Below, piece after piece: positions 54,688-64,000 of a stretch of DNA of 64,000 nucleotides. A program made the translations under genes and the position numbers. The DNA comes from Bromus sterilis. Taxonomy: Eukaryota > Streptophyta > Magnoliopsida > Poales > Poaceae. The stretch spans positions 6,014,001 through 6,078,000 of the forward strand of contig OX465600.1 in NCBI GenBank assembly GCA_950022295.1. Direction: 5' to 3'. The notes beneath the pieces are model-generated. The model saw nothing but the letters and a program-made list of their open reading frames with translations, had not been told where the DNA came from and did no database searches. Each line of letters begins with the position of its first letter. Within the stretch, counting starts at the first letter, position 1.

Positions 54688-55824
54688 TCACATCTCGATG
54701 TCGTCCAAATCAGGCATGGGAAAACGAAGAACCGCAGCTATCCCCGTGAGCTGCTGCAGCTGATTGCCGGAGACATGCATCGACGAAAAGACGCACACCT
54801 TGCCGCCGATCTTCTTCACCGATTCCGCCAGTTCGACGCACTTCCGCCTGGCAGCAACGTCGGAGTTCCTGAACCAAGTGTCCGTGAGCAAGAGAGTCTC
54901 GATGGCCATGCGTTCATGCGCGACCTCGACGTGCTTGGGCCCGTAGCAAGCCCGCGCCGAGTCCTTGGCGATCATGGCGAAGAACTCCTGCAGCGCCGGC
55001 ACCTCCTGCGCCGCCCTCGTGTCCTTTATCAGCGACATGACGCTCGGGTTGGCCAGCACGTCCTTGAGGCTGTGCGGGTAGCCCGAGGGCGCGCGCGCGA
55101 GCACGAGGCGCGCCTTGTGCTCCATGATCGTTCTCAGTTCCCCTCGGCGTGCCGCCTCCAGGAGCATGTAGTCGCGGAACTGGTCCTTGGTGAAGCCCGG
55201 GCTCGCGATCACCACGCACTGGACGAGCGCGAAGTCGACGTGCTTGACGAAGGCGTCCAGGACGCGCTGGAAAAAGTCCTTGAGGGCGATGTCGTACGCG
55301 GCCACGGCGCCGGAGCCGTGCTTCCTGGGGATGGGCACCTCGATGCGCGACCTGGTGGCCGTCACGCTCCTCCCGACGAGGAACAGGTGGGCGAGGCCTT
55401 CTTGCATGAGGAGCACAGCCAGATCGGCGTTGGCGCCGGTCTCGTCGCACGATCTCTGGATGGTGTCGAGCGCCGGCCAGTCCCAGAGCTCCTTGCGGAG
55501 GACGAAGGGCCGCCGCAGCTCGATCTCCAAGGTGTGGTACTGGCCGATCTGGACGTGCTCGTTCTTGGTGAGGTTCTTGCCGCGGACGCGCAGGACGGAC
55601 CCTTCCTTGTCGTAGTCCACGGACTCCACCGCGACCTCCAGCGTCAGCCTCACGCGCTCCGACTCGCGCCCCAAGGACCTCGTGATCTTCCTGACCGTGA
55701 CGGCTTCGACGGCGTCGCCGGCGGCGATGAGGTTGTACGCGTCCCACAAGTCGTCATCCGCCTCCGGTAACAGCTTGACGGAGCCGGGCCCGTCGCGGGC
55801 GAGGGCTTTTCCGACGAGCTTCAT
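54688..55824 (-). CDS. PELOTA: Pelota (Dom34-like), intact (copy 2)
   Basis: The 378-residue translation is identical to the gene at 21571-22707, in the same orientation, with the same flanks for at least 20 kb to the left and 6 kb to the right. Because upstream and downstream DNA is also duplicated without visible change, both genes should carry the same promoter and be co-expressed unless one is silenced. Domains and motifs as in copy 1, with PGF at residues 209-211. The locus therefore offers two doses of a ribosome-rescue factor, if the duplication is real. Confidence 0.96.
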   Translation of the reverse strand: MKLVGKALARDGPGSVKLLPEADDDLWDAYNLIAAGDAVEAVTVRKITRSLGRESERVRLTLEVAVESVDYDKEGSVLRVRGKNLTKNEHVQIGQYHTLEIELRRPFVLRKELWDWPALDTIQRSCDETGANADLAVLLMQEGLAHLFLVGRSVTATRSRIEVPIPRKHGSGAVAAYDIALKDFFQRVLDAFVKHVDFALVQCVVIASPGFTKDQFRDYMLLEAARRGELRTIMEHKARLVLARAPSGYPHSLKDVLANPSVMSLIKDTRAAQEVPALQEFFAMIAKDSARACYGPKHVEVAHERMAIETLLLTDTWFRNSDVAARRKCVELAESVKKIGGKVCVFSSMHVSGNQLQQLTGIAAVLRFPMPDLDDIEM

Positions 55825-56676
55825 CGTCTTGGATCAAAGTGCGCAGCCGTCTCGTCCTCGAGAGCGGCGGGAGACCTGTCGTGAAGGACTCCGAGTTGAG
55901 ATCGAGCAGGATACCGTTGGTTTCCCTAATTAAGCTACATGCGCACATAATTAGGGGCCGACCCAGCTGGACACGGCACGACGCCCTCACGCCCTACCAG
56001 GTAATTGTGTTCTTATCCTAACAAAAAAAGGCTGGGCGTTCCAGGAAGGGTTTTGCAGGTGTGAGAGTGAGACACATCCGGTTAATCTTCCGTTCTTCTA
56101 TACTCCATCTCAACCAAATATCACACTGTTGAAAGGCCGGCATCTCCCCCCCAAAAAAATAGAACATCAATTATTTTTTTGTAAAAAGAACAAATTCCTT
56201 TTGAAAAGGCACTTGAGAAACATCTATGTTTAGAAGAATATGATAATACATCAGGAAACATTGGCGTTCACCCAGTTGATAATGGTCAGATTAGCTTTTG
56301 ATCATGTAGAGAAATTTAATTTAACACATTGAGGCATATACTCCTGCCTTTCAAAAATGATATTTTGAAATAAAAAAATTGAAATAAAAATTTGTACGTA
56401 CAGTACATCTCAAATTCTAAGTGTACACGTTAAGTTTCGTGCAAACCCGATAATTTTTATGGCCTTTGTCAAAGGACAACAAAATATCTTGTGAAAAGCC
56501 TTTTTAGTAATGGTCTTTTTACACACGACATAAAATATTAGTCCCTTGATTAGTTGAAAGGACATAATAACACTACAATGACATTGCGGCCTACGACGCG
56601 ATGACAATGGCGCCTCCTGTCACGACACTATATTAGGAGAAAAAAATGTCACAAAACATCATCGCCTCGACCTTCA

Positions 56677-57377
56677 AACATTGCGAGTCCGACTTGCAGC
56701 AATTTTGATCCGAACTTTGCAACATCACGAGTCCGGCTTGCAACATCATTGGCCCCGATCTTGCAGCAACATCGTTTACACCTGACCCCTTTGTGTTTCA
56801 ACATCGCAACCTTGCAACATTGTGCACCACCTTGCAACATAACATCCTAAAATGTAGGGGCAGTGTGGCCTTGCAACATCACATCTCGGCTTGTAGCAGT
56901 GTTGAGCCGTCTTGAAGTAGAAGAAAAGATGTTGGTAGTTGGCATTGCAACATCACACTTCTATCTTGTCGCAACTTCGACAACGTTCATGTGTTTGTGT
57001 TTGCAACATCTACGTGATCGAGTCTCTCGCGGGATAACATTGGTGGCCAGTCTCACATTGGTGTGCTTCCGGTTTGCATCGGTCAACCCTTATAGTGCTA
57101 CACAACTCATTTTTATAATCGGCAACCGGCCTTACTATATCATGTTTCTCACATGCAACAACAATATCCAATTGACATTGCAAAAATTATAGCACAAATA
57201 ATGTTGCAATTATGTTACATACGTCAATACAACTTTGGCTACAAATGTTACCACAGAAAACTATATATAAGAATAGTGATGCCATCAACTTTCTACGTAG
57301 ACTCAACAAGTCTTTGCAACAGCTACGACGCCTCGCCATGCAACACTGTGCCTGACTTGCAATGTTATGTCTCGACT
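56677..57377. repeat. TTGCAACAT-rich repeat (copy 2)
   Basis: Same as 23560-24260. Confidence 0.55.
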
Positions 57378-57896
57378 TGTGGCCAGTCCCTGTCTCTGTC
57401 TATACCCGCCACCCAGCGACCATACATTATCCCTCTGCGGGCCACCCGTGTCATGGACTGTGCGTACATTTTAACTAGTCCCACTGTCCCAGTGATCCAA
57501 GCACACAACCCAGTCCCCCGCACCTGTTATAACTTTATGATCAGATCACTATTTTTGTTGTCAAGTCTACGTACTGATTGGCTGTGTGAACAAGTCTCTT
57601 TACTTAATGAGTGAAAATGGGTAACTCGACCACACAAATGAATTAAATTTCCAAGATCACAGATTTATCTCGTGATTGCTAAGGAGGGGTGGAGGGTACC
57701 CTAAAGCTTACTAGTTTGCATCCCTGCTTGACTTAGTGAGGTTCTTATCCATATATATAATATAACACATGTGGGTTCCTTTTCTTTTGGTTGTCTAGCT
57801 AGTTATCATCTAACCGTTCGATTCATCATTGTGTTGATGCTTGTGTGTTTTCGTTTCGATAAAGGTAACGTAAAGTGTCTCGATGACCCAAGGCTG

Positions 57897-58228
57897 ATCT
57901 TCTCTTTCGAGATGGGTGGCCTTGGTGTGCTGCACATTGCAGCTTCCGGAGGGCAAGTACTTGGTGGAGGAACTCAAAGGAGATGTGAATGCTCCTGCTC
58001 CTGGAGTTGGAGGTCTTTCTCTATCTCTTTTCCCCTTTTCTGAAAATTCGCATCTGCCTTGTCTATGTTTAAAAACCATGACATGTATGAATTGCGTTGT
58101 TGCGCTTTTCCGTTGCAGGCTTTGCAGGTGTGACACCCTTCATGCCATCTCCTCAGTCTACCGATGTTTCGACTGCGAAGTATTTGCTTGATCATGGCGG
58201 TGATCTTATAAAAGCAGATGTTGTATAG
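57897..58228 (+). pseudogene. Truncated ankyrin exons (copy 2)
   Basis: Same as 24780-25111; the intron-derived segment follows to 58907 with a Stowaway MITE at 58602-58694. Base 58396 is G (A in copy 1). Confidence 0.75.
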
Positions 58229-58601
58229 ATCTATTCTATTAAAACTTCTGCTGATGGTATTATTCAACTTCTGCTGATAGTTTTAGTAGAGAATTTACGC
58301 TACTTTTAGTCTTTTGGCTATGCCATGAGAAGTTACAGTTATGTATCTGTAGGGAAAAGGTAGGTGTGTGAGCTTTCATTTTAACGGTTTATATTGACAA
58401 ATGGAGATCGTTGTCGTTGACTTGACTGTTCCCTCCATTAAAAATATATTTAGTGTTCTAGTTTTTTTCCTAAGTCAAACTTCTTTAAGTTTCATCCAAT
58501 TATAGATAAATTTACCAACATCTAAAAAACCAAATTGCACTTAGAGAAGTTTGACTTACGAGAAAACTATATTATTAAATATTGTATTTTAGAACGAAGT
58601 A

Positions 58602-58694
58602 CTCCCTCCGATCCATATTAATTGACGCACACTTAGTACAACTCTAGTATAAAGTTGTACTAAGTGTGTGTCAATTAATTTGGATCGGAGGGAG
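58602..58694. mobile_element. Stowaway MITE (copy 2)
   Basis: Same as 25485-25577 with TA flanks. Confidence 0.93.
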
Positions 58695-60773
58695 TAGCAT
58701 ATTTCAAGTTCTTCTAGAACAACAACATGCTCTGTTCTTTGCAATACTGTATATTTGTATATCGTTAGTCTGAAATATTTTTTGATACGAGATAGGTGCT
58801 TAGCTTAACAGTTGATGAGATACTGAGATCTCATAATGCAGCATTCAGGGGCATTTATCAAATGTACTCATCCAGGAGTCACTAAAATAACTTGAATTCT
58901 CTTACATTTTTACTATTTTCCAGTCAACTGATTGTCAATTTCGTTTTCAGTCGAATTTCTGGAGCGCACGATCTGTCATTCCGAATCTTGGCGCTCCTGT
59001 CGTGGGGTTGGCTGCCCATGCGGTACGGTTTGGCTTTTTGGTTGCGGGTTCATTCGTGCATGTCCAACCCAATCCGGTTCATTGTGTTGCTGTTTTTTTT
59101 CCACAAATGTCTCTACTCGCAGTCGCAGGCAACATGTGTCAGTTTTCCCTCGTGCCAGCTGCAAGGGGGAACGGAGTATGTGGCGGAGGGGGAGCTGAGT
59201 TGGCGTGGTGAGAAATGGGAGGGTGCGACAGAGGCGGAAACGCAGCACAGGAATGAGGGGCTTGAGAGGAGGACAGCCGACACTCCTCACCGCGAGCGGC
59301 ACGAGCATGTGATGGTTAGCGGGGTTGGAACCCCAGAGCGACGCCGGGCGCGACACGGGTACGGCGAACTCATCCCTCTTGCTGCTCTGGTTCACTTGCG
59401 CGCTGCTTCCACTGTCAATTTCTGATCGTTTATTTCGTATTTCTGTATTAGGCTATTTGTTTAGCAACACGGCTGAACCAGCGATGATTCAAAATTCCAT
59501 GGTTTGTGTGTCAATTTTCTTGTGTGATTACAGTCAAAAATAAATCTTGTGTGATTAATTAGTTTAAGAAACTTTTGGACGAGCCTTGTGTTTGATTCAG
59601 CTGCATGAGTGTTTGAGTGTTGATTTTTAGGACATTTTTAGATGCTTTTAGTTGAGCTAGTACGGGGGTATAGTGGATCCTGAACATTTTCTTTGAAATA
59701 GGGTGATAGTTTGTTTAGCGTATACTCAGGAAAGTGGTTTCTAAATCCTCCTTTTGAATTCTTCAACCTCATGGAATAAACTACGATAGTATTGCCAGAG
59801 GGTGCGTGCTTTTTGTTTGTGTATGCATGACTTTTGTGTTTGGTCATGGTTGACTCAGTTGTAGCAGTTTTGTTAGAAGAGCATAGCTTGAGAGTTGAGA
59901 CTGTGTGTAGATGCTTTCTTGTGATAGTTGATAATGGCGCTCTGCTATGCAGGGAAATTAAGAGTTTCTGTGCCTTTTTCCAAGTTGCCATGTGTTGTGC
60001 TTTTTGTGAGAACCTTCTGCCAATGTTTGTCATGATATTTGTTTGGCATCATTAAGAAGCACTGTTAGTGTTAAGCACTTATGAAAAGATAGGACAAGTT
60101 TCTTTACTCAGATTGCACCATCTCTTAGTTAGTACACAGTTTTTCAGGTCATTTTTGTTGTGTTTGAGCTTTCGTTTCAGTTCTACATGCATCATATTTA
60201 AGTAGTAGCTGATGTGTGTGTTTTTTTTGTTCTTAGGGGATATAGTGTAATGGGCACTCCAGTTCATTTGGTAGATTGTGTGTACTAACTAAGAGATTAA
60301 TCAGTACACACAATCTTTCATTCATTTCAATTTCAATCTTTAGCAAATGAAGTCATTTTCTTCATGTAACACTTCATCATTTCATTATTCTCTCAAGTCA
60401 GTCATCTTTTTTGATTAGTCTTCAATGTTCAATATTAATTTCATGTTTATTTTTTCAAATTTTCAATGTTATTTTGCTTATTTAATTTCTTTTCATTTGT
60501 ACTAGTGGATTTAATCTTTGGTTTGTTAGTTTGCACTAGTGGATTTAATCCTCAGTTTATATTCAGTTTATCAATTATTTATTAGTTTCAGATCATATTC
60601 CGTTCTAAGTATTCTCTCATTGTTAGTATATTAGAGTATCTCTCATTCTTATTATCATTTGTCTTTGTCATTCATATGTCAGTTTTGTCATTATCATATT
60701 TAAATTTTTGGAGTCTCAGTGTTCAGAATTTCATGTTTATCAGTGATTCAAGTTTCTGCAGTTTGTCAGCTTC

Positions 60774-61594
60774 ATGTCCGGGGCCCGGGTCTCCTTCTGG
60801 CAGGACTGGTGGCTTCCCGGCGGTGCGATCTGCAACACCCACCCGGCTCTTTTCTCTCACACCACCTCCCGGGAGGCCTCCCTCGAGCACGTCCTCCAGG
60901 TTGGTGTGGGCGCCCTGCTGGTCCCTCGCCTCACCAGGGCGGGTGCGTCTGAGCTCCTGGATATCAATGCAAGGCTCCCCTCCAGCGCCGCCAACGACTG
61001 GGACGTCCGCTCCCTCCACCTCTGCCGCGGCGCCAAGGGGGCCTTCTCCTCCAGCTTGGCCTACCGGCTGTTCAGGTTCGGTGGGGTGACGGCCCCCCAC
61101 GCGGACTTTCTCTGGAAGAACGCCGCCCCCTCCAGGGTGAAGTTCTTCGCGTGGCTCCTCGTGCAAGCCCGCGTGCACACCAGGGACGTCCTATTGCGTA
61201 ATACGATCGTCTCTGTGGATGAGGCGGGATGCCCCTGCTGCCCGGAGCCCCTCGAGACGGCGGACCACCTTGTCTTCGGGTGTCCTTTTGCACTCGATTT
61301 CTAGAGCCGACTGCGCATTGACATATCCTCTGCATCGGTGGCCACTCTTCACCTGCTCGATGCGTCCGGCGCGGTGGGGGATGCCTCCCCTTCTGCCTTC
61401 ATTCTCCTTTGCTGTTGGCACCTCTGGAAACGTCGGAATGTGGTGGTCTTCAGAGATACCCGTAAGCCTGCGGCGGCGGTTCTCAAAGACTGTCGGGATG
61501 ACGCCCTGCTGTGGAAAGGGCGGTTCAAGAACCAGGTGGATGTTAGTGTATGGCTTAGAGCCCTTAACTAATGCCCCGTGACTTTGGGTCCGCC

Positions 61595-61625
<31 letters not shown>

Positions 61626-61737
61626 GATGATGTCTCGGCTTCCCTGTAAATGTTCAGCTCGGGGCTTTCCCCGATGATAGTAATACATATTCAGGTGGGG
61701 GAGTTCTCTCCCCTCCCGGTGAAAATTCAAAAAAAAA
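60774..61737 (+). mobile_element. 5'-truncated LINE (copy 2)
   Basis: Same as 27657-28617; coding part 60774-61571 with the TAG at 61302-61304; the poly-C run is three bases longer (13 C). Confidence 0.82.
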
Positions 61738-62279
61738 TGTAGTTTTACTTATATTCTTCAATATATCAGTTAATATTCAGATTTCAGTCTATTGTTAGGG
61801 TTCTCTTTTCAGGTCCTCGTTTCCTTTATTTTGTTTCAGTCAATTTCAGTCTTTCATTCTTTACTTTTAGTCATTGTTCAGTCATTCAGATGATATTAGT
61901 TGAAATTTCGTGGCCCTCATCAGTTAATATTCAGATTGTGAACTCAACAGTAATTGTTCAGAGAGCATGGAGTTCAATCATCTTTACTCTTTCTCTTTAT
62001 TCTTTTATTTCTTCAGTCTTCAATATTTCTTCTTTTGTCTTGTGCATTCTTCTTTGTTAACTTTTTGTTGTCTCATTTTGCATCATTCATCATTTTTTAT
62101 TTTACCTGATACTCATTCATTTTCTTATGATTCTTAAAAAAAATATTCATCTGATTGTGTGCCATTTATCCTCAATCTTTCTCACTTTATAGAAGATACC
62201 AAATTCTTTAATTTTTTAATTTTTATTGTCAGTCACCATTTCCAATTATTATTTCTACATTTTTCAGTCTTCTTCTTTC

Positions 62280-62940
62280 CTGTGCGGTTACTTTTTAGTC
62301 TCTCAGTATTCATTCTTCATTCATTGGTCTTTGTCATATTACTTCAATGTTCAGTACTTCATTTGTTTTTGAAATCGACGGCCAGTGCCACGTGCTCATC
62401 TATGAGGATATCAACATTAGAGATGCAGAGGGGAGAAATCAAGCGTCACTCTATGCCCATGTTGACATTCCAAGGAAAATACCAATGAGGAGTACATATG
62501 GGCATTATCAGGTGTATAATACTTTCGCGAAAATAATTACACATGATTTCGTTCGATTTTCACTTTGCTTACAACATCTGAATAAACTACGGGTGGGCGA
62601 TCTATTTGTTACCTATGTTTGTAGTTTTCCCCCACAACATTGCTTTATCTTCTTGGCTTTGGCCTGAGTTGGAACCATGAGCTGTACCTGTCCTTCAACT
62701 TTTGTTAAGCTTAAGCAAGTCAGTCATCTTTTTTTATTAGTCTTTTGTTAAGTTTAATACTAGTACGTAGCACTGTTCCTCTTTTAGAAGACTTCTGGCA
62801 GTTACTTAGATAGTCGACCGTTTTACCGAGAGCCGCGATCTTTGCATGTTGGGACGACTACCGTTTTACCGAGTGAATGGTGAGGGGTGGCCTGACGTGA
62901 TAGCGCGGTGGATGGTGAGGTGCGGACGCAGTGAGGTGGT
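62280..62940 (+). other. Right flank with an orphan exon-like open frame
   Basis: After the end of homology the T-rich tract continues to about 62345. A 106-codon frame (62347-62667) starts MFSTSFVFEIDGQCHVLIYE and has codon-like character to about 62511, where CAG/GTGTAT could be a splice donor: residues DINIRDAEGRNQASLYAHVD and IPRKIPMRSTYGHYQ. I do not recognise the protein. The T-rich DNA before it could be an intron whose acceptor lies near 62365. Beyond 62670 no gene is seen. Confidence 0.35.
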
Positions 62941-63432
62941 GCGGCGATGATCGGTGTAGCTTCCCGGTGCTATGGCAGAGCGGCGTCTGAGTGGCGCCAC
63001 ACCGGATCGGCTAGGCTAGCCCAACAACAACATCGTTGTGATATTGGGCGACGTTGCAGCTCAGCTCATCATATCCCGATCATATTTGGGGTCAAAGAGA
63101 GGGAGATGAGAGGAGCGTATATATCACGATCGGCCTAGACTAGACAGCAGCGACGGTTCTGCTTCTTGTCAGGCAGGCGTTGGGTGACCACTACTACTAG
63201 TACCGGGTGGGTGTATCGGCCGCGCAAAGGAATGGGAAATGATGCCTTGAGCCCGGGCCTTGACCACTCCACTCCAGTTCCAGTACGTAGGACGGACCGG
63301 CGCCGGTCGCTGCATGGTGCTGAGGCAGGCAATGATGAGATGCACAGGCCTCAGGGGTACCGTACGTACGCGGAAGAAGCCGGTCGCTCTGCTGTGACGT
63401 GCTACGGTGCTAGTGCTCACCCCGGACTCCAC
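62941..63432. other. Upstream spacer of the membrane/CaaX gene
   Basis: Mixed composition with several short open stretches and no recognised motif; probably promoter-distal DNA of the gene at 63491. Confidence 0.4.
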
Positions 63433-63446
63433 GTATATATATATAG
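63433..63446 (+). promoter_or_regulatory. Candidate TATA box
   Basis: GTATATATATATAG lies about 60 bases upstream of the open frame at 63491 and is followed by a pyrimidine-rich stretch (CTCGTCTTGCTCTTTCCTTC) that suits a plant transcription start. Confidence 0.45.
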
Positions 63447-63490
63447 TAGGAGTGCTCGTCTTGCTCTTTCCTTCCTCGCCTTCCTCCTAG

Positions 63491-64000
63491 TCGCCGTGCG
63501 CTCAATGCCCGGCCTGCCCAGCCATACCAGCCTGCCCCGCCGAAGCTCCATGTACCCTCATATCTAACACCAACACCAACACCAACGCGAGCCCAGATCC
63601 ACCATCAGCTATTCCAGTCGGAGTCGGAGGCAGTGTTGCCGCCGCCGCCGGCACAGTGTGTTGTTCGTGTGCTTGCATCGTCGGAGGGGCCGTCGCAGTG
63701 CTCTGTGCAATGCTCGGCGGCGCCTGGAGGTACTACCCCGGACTTTTCCCACGCCGCCGCGAGGAGCACCACGACCGTCGTCACCGCCGCCATCACCATC
63801 GTCTCCGGCGCCGCGCCACCAACGTCATCATCGACACCGACGAGGCCGTCACCATCGGCATCGGGCCGCGGGCGTCCGTACCGGCGTCGGCATGCACGTC
63901 CACGCCGGCATCCGCGGCGCCGTCTTCGTCTTCATCACCGGCGGCCTCGCCCTACATCCAGCAGCCGTACGCGCCCTACATGGAGCACGCCGTCTACTAC
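63491..64000 (+). CDS. Membrane/CaaX family member C, partial, runs off the window
   Basis: One frame is open from 63491 to the end. It reads CPACPAIPACPAEAPC, a Thr/Asn/Pro linker, VGVGGSVAAAAGTVCCSCAC, IVGGAVAVLCAMLGGAWRYY (Gly-rich transmembrane segment), then a His/Arg-rich stretch (RREEHHDRRHRRHHHRLRRR) and a Ser/Pro/Tyr tail (PYIQQPYAPYMEHAVYY). DNA similarity to 12238-12824 is obvious, including ATCGTCGGAGGG, CCGGCATCCGCGGCG and GTCTTCGTCTTCATC, but here the tail stays in frame, so this may be the live member. No in-frame ATG follows the upstream TAG at 63488-63490. A signal-peptide-like stretch (LALSFLAFLLVAVRS) sits in another frame just upstream, so a frameshift, sequencing error or upstream exon must supply the start. 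The C-terminus, expected to carry a CaaX box, is outside. Confidence 0.5.

Larger units (their letters stand above)
33118..62279. repeat. Copy 2 of the ~29.16-kb direct duplication
   Basis: Matches copy 1 from its first base and carries the same genes, pseudogenes and transposons, including identical target-site duplications. The right limit is base 62279. Beyond it the DNA stays T-rich in the same style, so this right flank looks like the ancestral continuation, whereas copy 1's right limit (29159/29160) looks like the new joint. Near-identity implies a very recent duplication, gene-conversion homogenisation, or an assembly artefact. Confidence 0.97.

Overview
The window is nuclear DNA from a grass, most probably Triticeae (wheat, Aegilops or barley). 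Evidence: GC-rich intronless coding sequence next to AT-rich spacers, Stowaway, hAT and Mutator-type MITEs, a tRNA-derived SINE of the wheat Au type, a small LTR retroelement with an initiator-Met-tRNA primer site, a Helitron, and decayed PIF/Harbinger, hAT and LINE coding regions. There is no operon, CRISPR array, rRNA gene or free tRNA gene. Family names are recognised by eye; no database was searched.

The dominant structure is a direct duplication of about 29.16 kb. Bases 1-29159 recur at 33118-62279, offset 33117 (33120 after about 28490). By eye I found only two transitions (12960 C / 46077 T; 25279 A / 58396 G) and one 3-base poly-C length change (10 C near 28476-28485, 13 C in copy 2). 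Every gene or pseudogene in that block is therefore present twice. Single-copy DNA lies at 29160-33117 (3' exons of an ankyrin-TPR gene) and 62280-64000 (right flank, with an orphan open frame and the start of a membrane-protein gene). Base 1 falls inside the 3' UTR of the ankyrin-TPR gene, so the repeat unit most likely starts about 3.96 kb left of the window, giving a true 33.1-kb tandem duplication with its junction at 29159/29160.

Layout of one unit: DUF1618-like fragment (210-558); inverted ankyrin-TPR pseudogene with a Mutator-type MITE in an exon (559-2075); membrane/CaaX family relic (2303-2700); hAT MITE and degenerate tandem repeats (2716-3380); Harbinger with a nearly intact transposase (3647-5469); TRIM-like LTR element (5678-7176); Helitron carrying a calreticulin fragment (7433-9396); anonymous spacer (9397-12190); second membrane/CaaX relic (12238-12824); MITEs, SINE and tandem repeats (13141-15260); LINE tail (15505-15785, minus); hAT transposase pseudogene and RNase H fragment (16697-18250, minus); single-ended hAT element with a nested MITE (19024-20120); minisatellite (20390-21060); intact Pelota gene (21571-22707, minus); TTGCAACAT-rich repeat (23560-24260); truncated ankyrin pseudogene (24780-25790); anonymous DNA and a T-rich tract split by a LINE (25790-29190).

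Only the two Pelota genes are complete, apparently intact protein genes. The ankyrin-TPR 3' exons (29194-33028) have clean splice sites and an open frame, but the gene's 5' part is not attached. Everything else reads as transposons, captured gene pieces or decayed copies. The genes do not form a pathway; the main biological consequence is a doubled Pelota gene and a breakpoint inside an ankyrin-TPR gene.
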